This document shows positions 1 to 7,670 of a stretch of 14,819 nt of DNA, one piece after another (the stretch's first letter is position 1; every line of letters begins with the position of its first letter). The translations under genes and the position numbers were made by a program. The stretch comes from Aquirhabdus sp. GTDB lineage: Bacteria > Pseudomonadota > Gammaproteobacteria > Pseudomonadales > Moraxellaceae. Location of the stretch: assembly GCA_030152425.1 (NCBI GenBank), contig JASLJP010000030.1, positions 1-14,819 of the forward strand, given 5' to 3'. The notes below the pieces were generated by a model. That model was given only the letters and a program-made list of their open reading frames with translations, searched no databases and had not been told where the DNA came from.

Positions 1-1
1 C

Positions 2-472
2 CGCCCGCTAAACACCGATTTCGTGCTGAATCAGCCACGTTATCAAGGTGCCAGCATCCTCATCGCGCGGCAAAACTTCGGTTGCGGCTCCAGCCGGGAG
101 CACGCCCCGTGGGCATTGGCCGAGTATGGCTTTCGCACCGTGATTGCCTCATCGTTTGCTGATATTTTCTACAACAACTGTCTCAACAATGGCATGTTGC
201 CGGTCATTTTGCCGGAAGCGGTGATGGATGTGATCTTTGCCGAGGCATTGACCAGTGAAGGCTACCAGCTCACGGTAGATTTGCAGTCACAGCAGGTCAT
301 TCGTCCGAATGGCGAAGTTCATCTCTTTGAAGTAGATGCATTTCGTAAACATTTTCTGCTGAATGGACTTGATGAAATCGGGCTGACCTTGCAAGATAGT
401 GACGCGATTCACGCATTTGAGAGCAAAGCAAAAGGCTTACGTCCATGGGTGTTTAATACACTTCATGTATGA
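2..472 (+). CDS. leuD: 3-isopropylmalate dehydratase small subunit, 5'-truncated
   Basis: LeuD is the swivel-domain subunit that, with the Fe-S subunit LeuC, isomerises 2-isopropylmalate to 3-isopropylmalate in leucine synthesis in the cytoplasm. The reading frame is open to the left edge, so the N-terminal part (roughly 50-60 residues, judged from the usual length of just over 200) lies outside the window. The visible part starts RPLNTDFVLNQPRYQGASIL and carries the family signature NFGCGSSREHAPWAL, then SFADIFYNNCLNNG and the C-terminal NGLDEIGLTLQ followed by a DAI motif. A GTG inside the visible part (position 23) is an internal valine codon, not the start. leuC is expected immediately upstream (inference). 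The stop TGA overlaps an ATG at 469, but the short frame that follows is not convincing. Confidence 0.95.
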   Translation, partial: RPLNTDFVLNQPRYQGASILIARQNFGCGSSREHAPWALAEYGFRTVIASSFADIFYNNCLNNGMLPVILPEAVMDVIFAEALTSEGYQLTVDLQSQQVIRPNGEVHLFEVDAFRKHFLLNGLDEIGLTLQDSDAIHAFESKAKGLRPWVFNTLHV

Positions 473-491
473 GTCTTGTATGGCGTATACT
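462..491 (+). promoter_or_regulatory. Possible promoter of the lipoprotein gene
   Basis: A good -10 hexamer, TATACT, lies at 486-491. With an 18-base spacer the best -35 is the weak TTCATG at 462-467, inside the end of leuD. It would give a leader of about 100 bases before the start at 600. That leader holds a six-base-pair inverted repeat (TGATAG 513-518, CTATCA 524-529) and a longer-range CGATGAT/ATCATCG pair (510-516 and 543-549). Only the -10 is convincing, and transcription from leuD could also continue into this gene. Confidence 0.25.
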
Positions 492-599
492 CTCACCGAT
501 GAATATGGGCGATGATAGAGACCCTATCAGCGCCCCCTGCGTATCATCGGCACGACGCGTTTACGTCAAACAAATCGGCGACATCTGGAGCGGTAGAGC

Positions 600-1259
600 A
601 TGGCTGTACGGAGCAATCAGCACCCGAAAGCAACGCATCATGGCATGTGGACTAAAAAGACGAAGCTGCCTGTATGGGTCGCATCGTCTTTAGCGTTGGC
701 TGTCGTTTTTGCGCTGGGTTTGGCGGGGTGCCATTCGTTTAAGCCGCTGACCCCGCAGCCTGCGGCAGCAATCCCCAGTTTACTCGATGCATCACTGGAG
801 ACGACAGGTGTCGCTTCAGTGCATTGCTCGGGCGGTATCGGCTGTCAGTTTTTGGCGCTCAACGGGATTCAACTGCTCAGTGCGGCCAGTGGCGAACCCA
901 CCGAGCATGGCAAGAACGATGCGATCCTGCGCTTTGAGTCGCCGACCGCCAGTGATAGCTCTCAGTACTATCTAGCGCTCTCGGCCGCCCCGCATGATAT
1001 CGATGTCCAGTTTTACCCTATATCGCGCACCAAGCCTGAGTATTTTGCGGTGACACATCGCTTTAAGGCGGGTCATCGCTACGATCTGAATCTCTATCGC
1101 CAGCAGCGTGAGCAGTCCGGCAGTCTGATGTCGCTCGCTGCGCCTGCGCCGTTGTGTGTGGATGTGCTGGACAATGGTCAGTTGGTGCGCCGTTTCTGCC
1201 GCAACTATGACTTTCAAGCCGCCTCGACCAGCTTTGTCGAGCAAAAGATCAAGTCGTAA
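600..1259 (+). CDS. Putative lipoprotein of unknown function
   Basis: I do not recognise a family. The first 44 residues contain a basic segment (KKTK), a hydrophobic stretch of about 18 residues and a lipobox LAGC, so Cys44 is probably lipidated and the protein exported to an inner- or outer-membrane leaflet. The mature part of about 175 residues has four other cysteines (two close together as HCSGGIGC, two near the C-terminus), which could form disulfides in the periplasm. The start at 600 is chosen because GGAG at 587-590 is well spaced. The in-frame ATG at 645 would give a more typical 28-residue signal peptide but lacks an obvious ribosome site. The gene sits between leuD and leuB on the same strand and ends in its own terminator, so a role in leucine synthesis is not implied. 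Confidence 0.75.
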   Translation: MAVRSNQHPKATHHGMWTKKTKLPVWVASSLALAVVFALGLAGCHSFKPLTPQPAAAIPSLLDASLETTGVASVHCSGGIGCQFLALNGIQLLSAASGEPTEHGKNDAILRFESPTASDSSQYYLALSAAPHDIDVQFYPISRTKPEYFAVTHRFKAGHRYDLNLYRQQREQSGSLMSLAAPAPLCVDVLDNGQLVRRFCRNYDFQAASTSFVEQKIKS

Positions 1260-1295
1260 GTCTTACGCTTTGGGTCAGTGTCAGCGTGTGGAATG

Positions 1296-1322
1296 AAGCG
1301 TATGCTGCGGCATACGTTTTTT
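1296..1322 (+). terminator. Intrinsic terminator after the lipoprotein gene
   Basis: A perfect seven-base-pair stem, CGTATGC (1299-1305) and GCATACG (1310-1316), closes the loop TGCG and is followed by six T. AAG before the stem can also pair with the first Ts. It lies 40 bases after the lipoprotein stop and 73 bases before leuB, so leuB is expected to have its own promoter in the AT-rich stretch 1323-1380. I could not pick a convincing hexamer pair there. Confidence 0.85.
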
Positions 1323-1394
1323 ATTGTGCTTATTTTAGGTTTATGTTTTTGTGGTGAACATCGCGATTGGTTCTTTCTTTAAAGGTTATTACAC

Positions 1395-2474
1395 ATGTCT
1401 CAACATATTTTAATTTTGGCGGGTGACGGTATCGGCCCTGAAATCATGGCTGCTGCAGAAGGCGTATTGGCTCGAGTTAACGACAAATTCGCGCTCGACC
1501 TCACGTGGTCGCATGGCTTGCTCGGTGGCGCGGCGATTGATGCCCATGGTGTGCCGCTGCCAGATGTGACGCTAGATGCGGCCAAAAAAGCCGATGCCGT
1601 CCTGCTCGGTGCGGTAGGTGGTCCAAAATGGGATCAGATCGAGCGCTCGATCCGTCCAGAGCGCGGCCTGCTGAAGATCCGCAGCGAGTTGAATCTGTTT
1701 GCCAACTTGCGTCCAGCCATCCTCTATCCGCAGTTGGCCGATGCATCAAGCCTGAAGCCTGAGATCGTGGCTGGTCTAGATATCCTCATCGTACGTGAGC
1801 TGACCGGTGGTATCTACTTCGGCCAACCACGGGGTATCCGTGTGCTGGAAAATGGCGAGAAACAAGGCTACAACACGGATGTGTATAGCGAAAGCGAGAT
1901 CAAACGTATCGCCAAAGTCGCCTTCGACATGGCCACCCTGCGCGGTGGTAAGGTGTGCTCGGTAGATAAAGCCAACGTGCTGGAAGTGACTGAACTGTGG
2001 AAACAAACCGTGACCGATCTGGCCGCAGCAGAGTATCCACACATCAATCTGTCGCATATGTACGTCGACAACGCCGCGATGCAACTGGTCAAAGCGCCGA
2101 AGCAGTTCGACGTGATCGTGACTGGCAATCTGTTTGGCGACATCCTGTCCGATGAGGCTTCAATGCTGACCGGTTCGATCGGCATGCTGCCTTCAGCCAG
2201 TCTGGACGCCAACAACAAAGGCATGTACGAGCCGTGCCATGGCAGTGCGCCGGACATCGCCGGCCAAAACATCGCAAACCCGTTGGCCACCATCCTGTCG
2301 GTTGCGATGATGCTGCGCTATACCTTTAAACAAGAAGCCGCTGCCAAAGCGATTGAAACGGCGGTGGGTGTGGTGCTGGATCAAGGGCTGCGTACCGGCG
2401 ATATCATGTCTGCGGGCATGACCAAGGTCGGTACCGATGCGATGGGTGAGGCGGTGCTCAAAGCGCTGGGTTAA
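1395..2474 (+). CDS. leuB: 3-isopropylmalate dehydrogenase
   Basis: LeuB oxidatively decarboxylates 3-isopropylmalate to 2-oxoisocaproate with NAD+, the third step of leucine synthesis, as a cytoplasmic homodimer needing Mg2+ or Mn2+. The 359 residues are full length for the family. Visible signatures are GDGIGPEIM at residues 10-18, the substrate-binding ERGLLKIRSELNLFANLRP segment, the GGIYFGQPRG loop, YVDNAAMQLVK, the metal-binding GDILSDEASML and the NAD-binding HGSAPDIAGQNIANP near the C-terminus. AAAGG about ten bases before the ATG is the ribosome site. It lies in the same direction as leuD but is separated by a lipoprotein gene and a terminator, so the leu genes are probably transcribed as at least two units. 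Confidence 0.98.
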   Translation: MSQHILILAGDGIGPEIMAAAEGVLARVNDKFALDLTWSHGLLGGAAIDAHGVPLPDVTLDAAKKADAVLLGAVGGPKWDQIERSIRPERGLLKIRSELNLFANLRPAILYPQLADASSLKPEIVAGLDILIVRELTGGIYFGQPRGIRVLENGEKQGYNTDVYSESEIKRIAKVAFDMATLRGGKVCSVDKANVLEVTELWKQTVTDLAAAEYPHINLSHMYVDNAAMQLVKAPKQFDVIVTGNLFGDILSDEASMLTGSIGMLPSASLDANNKGMYEPCHGSAPDIAGQNIANPLATILSVAMMLRYTFKQEAAAKAIETAVGVVLDQGLRTGDIMSAGMTKVGTDAMGEAVLKALG

Positions 2475-2484
2475 TGCGCTATGT

Positions 2485-2514
2485 GTCCGGTCTGGGGTAA
2501 ACCCTAGACTGGAC
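2485..2514 (+). other. Strong RNA hairpin just after leuB
   Basis: Starting 11 bases after the leuB stop, the segment 2485-2497 pairs with 2502-2514 over 13 positions around the loop TAAA. Two of the pairs are G.U in the plus-strand RNA (2489 with 2510, 2494 with 2505) and would be C.A mismatches in the minus-strand RNA, so the structure is suited to the leuB transcript. No T run follows, and a normal terminator lies 20 bases downstream. It could protect the leuB mRNA 3' end or be an older terminator. Confidence 0.55.
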
Positions 2515-2532
2515 GACAGAAATGTAGACCAC

Positions 2533-2560
2533 AAAAAAGCCGCATGATGCGGCTTTTTTT
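2533..2560. terminator. Bidirectional intrinsic terminator between leuB and infA
   Basis: GCCGCA (2539-2544) pairs with TGCGGC (2548-2553) around TGA, flanked by six A on the left and seven T on the right. It therefore works for leuB on the plus strand and for infA on the minus strand. Confidence 0.92.
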
Positions 2561-2614
2561 AGTGCAGAGGACATGGCTATAGTGCCTGCCCTCAGATCAA
2601 CCTAGGGCAGCGTA

Positions 2615-2836
2615 TTAACGCGCGCGGTAGGTGATGCGACCTTTGCTCAGGTCATAAGGGGTCATTTCGACCTTGACCGAGTCACCTGTCAGGATACGGA
2701 TGTAGTGCTTGCGCATCTTACCAGAGATGTGGGCAATGACTTCGTGGTCATTTTCGAGACGTACACGAAACATGGTGTTTGGCAAGGTTTCAGTCACGAC
2801 GCCTTCAAACTCGATCAGCTCTTCTTTGTTGGACAT
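2615..2836 (-). CDS. infA: Translation initiation factor IF-1
   Basis: IF-1 is a small S1/OB-fold protein that binds the 30S A site and helps IF-2 and IF-3 select the initiator tRNA. The 73-residue product has the near-invariant IF-1 signatures: EFEGVV, LPNTMFRV, HISGKMRKHYIRIL, GDSVKVEMTPYDL and the C-terminal KGRITYR. Length and start agree with the family. The ribosome site is weak (AGAGCG just upstream of the ATG). It is monocistronic, with a candidate promoter at 2934-2962 and the shared terminator at 2533-2560. Confidence 0.98.
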   Translation of the reverse strand: MSNKEELIEFEGVVTETLPNTMFRVRLENDHEVIAHISGKMRKHYIRILTGDSVKVEMTPYDLSKGRITYRAR

Positions 2837-2933
2837 ATTCGCTCTATAGGGGGTTTGGAATCATCAGCGCATAAACTAACCGCATAAAAAGGCACATTTT
2901 GCACAAATACCCGATGAAATCGGATGGGACGAT

Positions 2934-2962
2934 ATTTTAGCCGTTTGCACCTATATACGCAA
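2934..2962 (-). promoter_or_regulatory. infA: Candidate infA promoter
   Basis: Read on the minus strand, TTGCGT (2962-2957) and TAAAAT (2939-2934) are separated by exactly 17 bases, a sigma70-type arrangement with a five-of-six -10. It would give a leader of about 90 bases, containing a small CCGAT/ATCGG hairpin at 2911-2923. No clear promoter for the divergent regulator could be chosen in the same gap. Confidence 0.55.
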
Positions 2963-3115
2963 CCAAGCAAACGTTTTTCTTTCAGCCTTTGCGGGTGAAT
3001 TGATTTTTTATGGTCTGTGGTGCAGGCTTGAGAACGTGTATCATGTATAACTAGTGCTAAAACAACGATTACCCGCGACAACAACTTGGGTAGCAGTTTC
3101 AAAGAGGATCGTGTG

Positions 3116-4132
3116 ATGCAAAGGGCACAAACAGATGCCGCCATTTTATTTAAAATGGTCTATGAAGGTATGCGCCGCGCCGGTTTTGCCGCAGATGAAA
3201 TATTATTGCGCGCGGGCATTGAGATCAGCCGTGTCAGTGAGCACGCGCGCACGCCGAATAATATGCAGTACGCTTTTTGGCGTGCCGCCCATGATGTGAC
3301 TGGTGATGCAGACTTTGGTCTGCATCTGGCCGAGTTTATGCCCCTCTATCGCGGACAAGTGGTGGAGTATCTTTTTTTAAGTAGTGGGTCGTTTGGTGCG
3401 GGACTCAAGCGCGCCTTGGCCTACCAACGTTTGGTCAGCGACGTACTTGAGGGCTCAGCCAATCAGATTGGTGACCAGATTTATCTGGCCAATCCTACTG
3501 CCCAATATAAAGACGAGATGTCACTGCGGCATTTTTCCGAATGCTTTGCGCTCAGTTTGCTGCGTTTTTTCCGCTTTGTGACCGAAGGCAAATTAAACTT
3601 TACCCGTGTTGATTTTACCCACACCAGTGGCGCGGATGCCGCAGAGTACACGCGAGTGTTTGGCTGTCCGGTCTATCTGGGACAGGCCGAGGCGCGGGTC
3701 TATTTTGACAAAAGCATGATGGACTACCCGCTGTGGCAGTCCGAGCCTGAGCTCCTGCGTCTGCATGAGCAGCTTGCCAATGAAAAAATGCAGGAACTGG
3801 CGCGCACCGACCTGGTCGGCGAAGTACGCCGTGCCATCGGCGAGACGCTGGAGAGTGGCGAGATCACGTTGGAGACCATCGCCGAGCGTCTGGGTACGAC
3901 ATCGCGCCGACTGCGTACCCAATTGAGCGAAGCCGACACCAGCTTTCAGCAGGTGCTATCCGACTATCGCGCACGCTTGTCGAAGCGACTGCTGTCGCAA
4001 ACCAATGAAAGTGTCGAGCAGATCGTCTATCTGACCGGTTTTTCAGAACCCAGTACGTTCTACCGTGCTTTCCGTCGCTGGACCAATGAAACGCCGGTAG
4101 AGTACCGTAAGCGCAAGCAAGGTAGCGTCTAA
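3116..4132 (+). CDS. AraC-family transcriptional regulator with arabinose-binding-like N-terminal domain
   Basis: The 338-residue protein has the layout of AraC-type regulators with an N-terminal sensor domain of the arabinose-binding-like class (about residues 15-200) and a C-terminal double helix-turn-helix (about 245-335). The first HTH is around LETIAERLGTTSRRLRTQL. The second is VEQIVYLTGFSEPSTFYRAF, followed by the conserved RWTNETPVEYRKRK end. The ligand is not evident and no target can be named from the context. The ATG at 3116 is chosen because GAGG at 3104-3107 is well placed; the frame is open ten codons further to a TTG at 3086 with no ribosome site. It is transcribed away from infA and converges on truA with only 24 bases between stops and no clear terminator. 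Confidence 0.9.
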   Translation: MQRAQTDAAILFKMVYEGMRRAGFAADEILLRAGIEISRVSEHARTPNNMQYAFWRAAHDVTGDADFGLHLAEFMPLYRGQVVEYLFLSSGSFGAGLKRALAYQRLVSDVLEGSANQIGDQIYLANPTAQYKDEMSLRHFSECFALSLLRFFRFVTEGKLNFTRVDFTHTSGADAAEYTRVFGCPVYLGQAEARVYFDKSMMDYPLWQSEPELLRLHEQLANEKMQELARTDLVGEVRRAIGETLESGEITLETIAERLGTTSRRLRTQLSEADTSFQQVLSDYRARLSKRLLSQTNESVEQIVYLTGFSEPSTFYRAFRRWTNETPVEYRKRKQGSV

Positions 4133-4156
4133 GACGAAGGTGTCCCTTACCACCGT

Positions 4157-4951
4157 TCAATCCATATTGAGCCAGACCGGCCCCAGCGGCAGCTCGGGTA
4201 GCTGGAACTCCTCAGGATAGTAGGCATTAATAAAATAAAGACCATCCGGCGGTGCCGTCACGGCCGCTTCTTTGCGGTCACGTACCGCAATTAAATGATC
4301 GATCCAGTCTACCGGCTGCAGTCCCTCACCAATCTCTAAGAGCACACCCACGATATTACGCACCATATGGTGCAGAAAGCCGTTGGCTTGGATATCGAGC
4401 ACGATCAGTTGACCGTGTTGGGTGAGGGTCAGGTGACTGACGGTACGCACCGGTTGGTTGGACTGGCAGGCGACTGCGCGGAAGCTGGTAAAGTCATGTG
4501 TGCCGACCAGTTTGGCCGCGGCAGCCTGCATCCGTGCCAGATCAAGCTGACCGTAGTGATGGGTCACTTGGCCATTGAGCAGCGCAGGGCGGTAAGGGTG
4601 GTTGTAGATCACATAGCGGTAGCGGCGGGCAATGGCCTTAAATCGGGCATGAAACGGCTCGGGCATCTCTTGCAGCCAGCGCACCGCGATATCATCCGGC
4701 AACTCGCTATTGGCGCCCCTGATCCAGCCCCTGATCGGGCGGATCGCCGCAGTCTCAAAATGAGCGACCATATTACAGGCATGGACACCTGCATCGGTAC
4801 GGCCAGCGGCATGCAGGGTCACAGGATGATTGGCGATCTTGGACAGTGCGGTTTCGACTGTTTGTTGGACGCTGATGACCCCTTCCTGCTGGGTTTGCCA
4901 GCCTCGATAGCGGCGACCACTGAATTCCAAACCTAACGCAAGACGCGGCAT
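4157..4951 (-). CDS. truA: tRNA pseudouridine(38-40) synthase TruA
   Basis: TruA converts uridines 38-40 of the tRNA anticodon stem-loop to pseudouridine. The 264-residue product starts MPRLALGLEFSG, and has the catalytic motif AGRTDAGVHA with the nucleophile Asp53, then FHARF, RYRYVIYN, DFTSFRAVACQS and FLHHMVRNIVG, in the order and spacing of the E. coli enzyme. The frame is open a further 31 codons upstream to 5044, but that extension is unlike TruA and overlaps the asparaginase gene, so the ATG at 4951 is used; GGA lies about ten bases upstream of it. It follows the asparaginase gene by 52 bases on the same strand, and the two are probably cotranscribed. Confidence 0.96.
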   Translation of the reverse strand: MPRLALGLEFSGRRYRGWQTQQEGVISVQQTVETALSKIANHPVTLHAAGRTDAGVHACNMVAHFETAAIRPIRGWIRGANSELPDDIAVRWLQEMPEPFHARFKAIARRYRYVIYNHPYRPALLNGQVTHHYGQLDLARMQAAAAKLVGTHDFTSFRAVACQSNQPVRTVSHLTLTQHGQLIVLDIQANGFLHHMVRNIVGVLLEIGEGLQPVDWIDHLIAVRDRKEAAVTAPPDGLYFINAYYPEEFQLPELPLGPVWLNMD

Positions 4952-5003
4952 AGCGATTCCAAAACTAAAGACTAAAAATACAGCGCACACGGCGCGGGGG
5001 TAA

Positions 5004-6068
5004 TTAGTCCATTGTACCCTGTAGCCATGCCTTGCGGCGATCACTATAGCGGCTCTGCGTCACATGCAGCCATGCCAGACGGGCAAAGATGGCAGGAAGC
5101 GGTAGGGTTTCTGCCGATAGCACACCAGACTGTTTGAGCCAGTTGCCTGCCGCATAGCGCGATTCCACCCCGCCAAAGGGCACTTGGCTACTCAGGATCA
5201 CCATCACCCCACGTTGCTCCGCCGCCAGCAGCGCCGTGACCAGACGTGGGTCTTTAGGCAGGTTGCCGAGGCCATAGGCCAGCACGATGACCGCTTCGGC
5301 GCCAGATTCAAGCAGTTGCGTCAATTGTGCCACTTGAACGTCACGCGGTAAGGGGCTGGCATAGTAGAGCTGAATATTCAGGCTGGCTAAGCGTTGCTTG
5401 AGCATGCCGAGATCGGCGAGGATCGGATGGGGCGGTGTGTCGCTGCGATGCGGCGGCAACGGAGCCGAAAAGGACGCGTCGTGAGGATGAAGCAAAGGGG
5501 TCAGGCCGGTGAACGCTTGGCGATTTTGGCTGTGGATCTTCTGTACGCTGTCGGCCAGCCAGACCTGCTGGTTAAACGCCACGGCAACCCAGCTGGATGC
5601 GCTCGCATCGCTAAAGGCATCATAGCTGGTTTGTAAATTGACCAATGCGTCGCTATCGCGATTGACGACCAAGCTCTGCGGGTCGAGCAGGGGGAGCTGA
5701 CTGCCGCTGATCACCACCCGCCGATTCACCCCCGTCAAAGCCGCCGCTAAAAACGCAGCACTATAGGCCAAGGTGTCGGTACCGTGCAGAATGATCCAGT
5801 GACGGATGTCTGCACGCTCAGGGGCGAGCACCGTACCGATCAGATCGGCCCAGTCCTCGGGAATCAGCGCGCTGCTGTCTTTGATCGTGCCGGCGATACA
5901 GCGCCATGTCGTAGGCACTCCCTGCGTCTGTATGTGTGTTGCGAGGATCTCTTCCAGCCGAGGTAAGAAAATCTCTGCAGCAAGCGGCGCCAGTGGGCTG
6001 CCAGCGCAGCCGATGGTCCCGCCAAGATAGAGCACGCCAATGAGGCGAGGGGAGTGAGGGTGCGGCAT
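5004..6068 (-). CDS. L-asparaginase (cytoplasmic type I-like)
   Basis: Asparaginases hydrolyse asparagine to aspartate and ammonia. The 354-residue protein has both hallmark motifs: LYLGGTIG with catalytic Thr18, and ILHGTDTLAYSAA with Thr97-Asp98, followed by VISGSQLPL. Further support comes from VIVLAYGLGNLP and a C-terminal AAGNWLKQSGVLSAET segment like that of E. coli AnsA. There is no signal peptide, which favours a cytoplasmic low-affinity enzyme rather than the periplasmic type II. The region after the second motif (FNQQVWLADSVQKIHSQNR) differs from the usual NNRLYRGNRTTK of AnsA, so the exact substrate preference is uncertain. No strong ribosome site precedes the ATG. truA follows on the same strand. 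Confidence 0.9.
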   Translation of the reverse strand: MPHPHSPRLIGVLYLGGTIGCAGSPLAPLAAEIFLPRLEEILATHIQTQGVPTTWRCIAGTIKDSSALIPEDWADLIGTVLAPERADIRHWIILHGTDTLAYSAAFLAAALTGVNRRVVISGSQLPLLDPQSLVVNRDSDALVNLQTSYDAFSDASASSWVAVAFNQQVWLADSVQKIHSQNRQAFTGLTPLLHPHDASFSAPLPPHRSDTPPHPILADLGMLKQRLASLNIQLYYASPLPRDVQVAQLTQLLESGAEAVIVLAYGLGNLPKDPRLVTALLAAEQRGVMVILSSQVPFGGVESRYAAGNWLKQSGVLSAETLPLPAIFARLAWLHVTQSRYSDRRKAWLQGTMD

Positions 6069-6098
6069 AAAATGGAGATCTAATGCGAGAAAGCGATG

Positions 6099-6114
6099 CC
6101 GTTAAACTTAACGG
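6099..6114. promoter_or_regulatory. 16-base palindrome upstream of asparaginase
   Basis: CCGTTAA (6099-6105) and TTAACGG (6108-6114) form a perfect inverted repeat with a two-base centre, about 30 bases upstream of the asparaginase start. The centre is too short for a good hairpin, so a protein-binding operator is more likely. On the minus strand TTTAAC inside it lies 17 bases from TTAGAT, a weak candidate -35/-10 pair that would put the repeat over the promoter. Confidence 0.4.
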
Positions 6115-6134
6115 GTTATGGTGATTTGCGCCAT

Positions 6135-6164
6135 AAAAAAAGGCGAAATTAATCGCCTTTTTTT
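6135..6164 (-). terminator. Intrinsic terminator after the fimV unit
   Basis: GGCGA (6142-6146) pairs with TCGCC (6153-6157), with seven A on one side and seven T on the other. It lies 19 bases past the stop of the second fimV gene on the minus strand. The symmetry could also let it stop plus-strand transcripts. Confidence 0.85.
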
Positions 6165-6182
6165 ACACCACGACATGCCGCG

Positions 6183-7670
6183 TTATGATGCCAGTTTGGC
6201 AATCAGCGCGCGGGCTTCGGTTTGCTGGTTCGCAGCACCCAGCTCGATCACTTGAGTCAGCAGTTCACGTGCGCTGTCGGTCTCGCCCAGCGAAATATAG
6301 CTCTTCGCCAGTTCCAGACAGGTTTGCTGAGGGTCGACATCGCTCAAGAACGGAAACTCTTCGTCCAGTGTAGACAGCAAAGGATTACTGTCTGCAGCGG
6401 CTGGTTTTGTTTCGGCGATCGGTGCAGCTTTTACTTCAGCGGGTGCAGCAGCAGGGATCTCGGCTTTTGCAGCTGGTGCGGCAAAGTCTTCACTACCCAG
6501 ATCGGTGGTCCACTCTTGTGCTTTTGCTGTTTCAACCGCGGTACGATCATCGTCCAATGCAAACGAGTCGTCCAGATCAAATTCGAGGTCGACCAGACCG
6601 CTGTCTTCGGCTTTTACCTCAGCAGCAGGTGCTTTGGCGATTTCGACGGCAGGTTCGGGCAGTTTAAACTCGAGATCCGGAGTAGGCTCTACAGCAGCGG
6701 GTGCTGCTGGTGTTGGCGCAACCAGATCATCAGCCAAGGTAAAATCGAGTGCTTTGGCTGGCTCTGCCGCTGGTGTCGTCTCGACTTTATCCAGCTCAAA
6801 GCTGTGGTCCAGATCAAAGTCAGAGAGGTCAAACTCGTCTTTGGCGGTTTCGGCAGCCGGTTCAGGCAGCTTCTCTGCGACTTCGTCGAGGGTAAACGCC
6901 AGCGTCTCATGCACGATTTCAGGTGCAGGCTCTGCTTCTACAGCAGCTTCGACTTCGCCGACGACGGGAGGCTGTGTTTTTTCGTATTCGATAATGCCAC
7001 GGTCATCTTCGACGGGCAGTGGTTCGAGTTGGTCACGCAGTTCTTCCGCTTGGATCAGGGCAATCGGGTCATCCAGTTGAGCCAACTGTTCAAACATCTC
7101 ATCAAACGCTTCATGATGATTTTGTTTGCTATAGATGGTCAGCAGTTCCAACATCAGGTCGGTACGTTCTGGCTCGCGTTGCAGACCTTTGCTGAGCACA
7201 CCTACCGCTTGCGGGATACGGTTTTGGGCGATGAACTGCTTGGCTTCCACCATCGCATCTATAGGCGCTGGTTCTGGCTCAGGCGCTGCGGCGACTGGAG
7301 CAGGCTCTGGCTCGGCGACAACGACGGGTGCTACAACAGCAGGGGCGACCGGTGTGGGTGCCGCTTCCGGTTTTTTGGCGACGACCGCTTCAGGGGCTTT
7401 GGTCGGTTCCGGTTTTTGCGGTGTAGGTTTGAGTAAGTCTTTAGAGATGGTGGTTTTATTGCCTTTTTTAGTCGGAATAAAACAGACGATCAATAGAATA
7501 ATGGCGCCAACGAGAAAGAACACCCAAGTCGGCAAGCCGAGGGTGGTGCTATCGGCCGCGTGGGCGGACTGGGTGGCAAAAACGGACAGGGTGCTGGCCA
7601 TTGCAGTGATCGACCAAGCACGCACTGGGCGGGCGTTGGGTTGGTTGTCTAGGCCGGGTTGTTTACTCAT
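6183..7670 (-). CDS. FimV C-terminal half: membrane anchor, TPR-like and FimV_C domain
   Basis: This 495-residue protein corresponds to the second half of FimV/HubP, the polar landmark needed for type IV pilus function and polar assembly. It begins with a signal-peptide-like segment (residues 15-39, ending SAHAA), followed almost at once by a membrane helix at about 47-66 and the positive stretch KKGNK. Next come a Pro/Ala/Glu-rich linker (about 80-140), a helical TPR-like region (about 140-215), an acidic part with two FDLDxSFxLD repeats, and a C-terminal FimV_C-like TPR motif (LELAKSYISLGETDSARELL). The start overlaps the stop of the upstream gene as ATGA, with AAGGA upstream as ribosome site, so the two are translationally coupled. 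Known FimV proteins have these parts in one chain after the LysM and coiled coil. The cytoplasmic location of the TPR part is inferred from family topology. Confidence 0.88.
   Translation of the reverse strand: MSKQPGLDNQPNARPVRAWSITAMASTLSVFATQSAHAADSTTLGLPTWVFFLVGAIILLIVCFIPTKKGNKTTISKDLLKPTPQKPEPTKAPEAVVAKKPEAAPTPVAPAVVAPVVVAEPEPAPVAAAPEPEPAPIDAMVEAKQFIAQNRIPQAVGVLSKGLQREPERTDLMLELLTIYSKQNHHEAFDEMFEQLAQLDDPIALIQAEELRDQLEPLPVEDDRGIIEYEKTQPPVVGEVEAAVEAEPAPEIVHETLAFTLDEVAEKLPEPAAETAKDEFDLSDFDLDHSFELDKVETTPAAEPAKALDFTLADDLVAPTPAAPAAVEPTPDLEFKLPEPAVEIAKAPAAEVKAEDSGLVDLEFDLDDSFALDDDRTAVETAKAQEWTTDLGSEDFAAPAAKAEIPAAAPAEVKAAPIAETKPAAADSNPLLSTLDEEFPFLSDVDPQQTCLELAKSYISLGETDSARELLTQVIELGAANQQTEARALIAKLAS

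Noticed and set aside
469..693. 74-codon plus-strand frame whose ATG overlaps the leuD stop
   Set aside because: It has no ribosome site apart from the leuD end, no recognisable protein pattern, and overlaps the well-supported lipoprotein gene in another frame.
2815..3144. 109-codon minus-strand frame upstream of infA
   Set aside because: It runs through the infA promoter region and into infA in another frame, has no ribosome site, and resembles no protein family.
4952..5044. Upstream extension of truA with a hydrophobic segment
   Set aside because: It overlaps the end of asparaginase, TruA is a soluble enzyme, and the family start is at the ATG at 4951.
6222..7436. 404-codon plus-strand frame opposite the FimV TPR gene
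   Set aside because: Its composition (many Phe, Cys, Arg, Gln) is that of an antisense shadow of an Ala/Glu/Pro-rich coding region, while the minus-strand frame has clear FimV domains.
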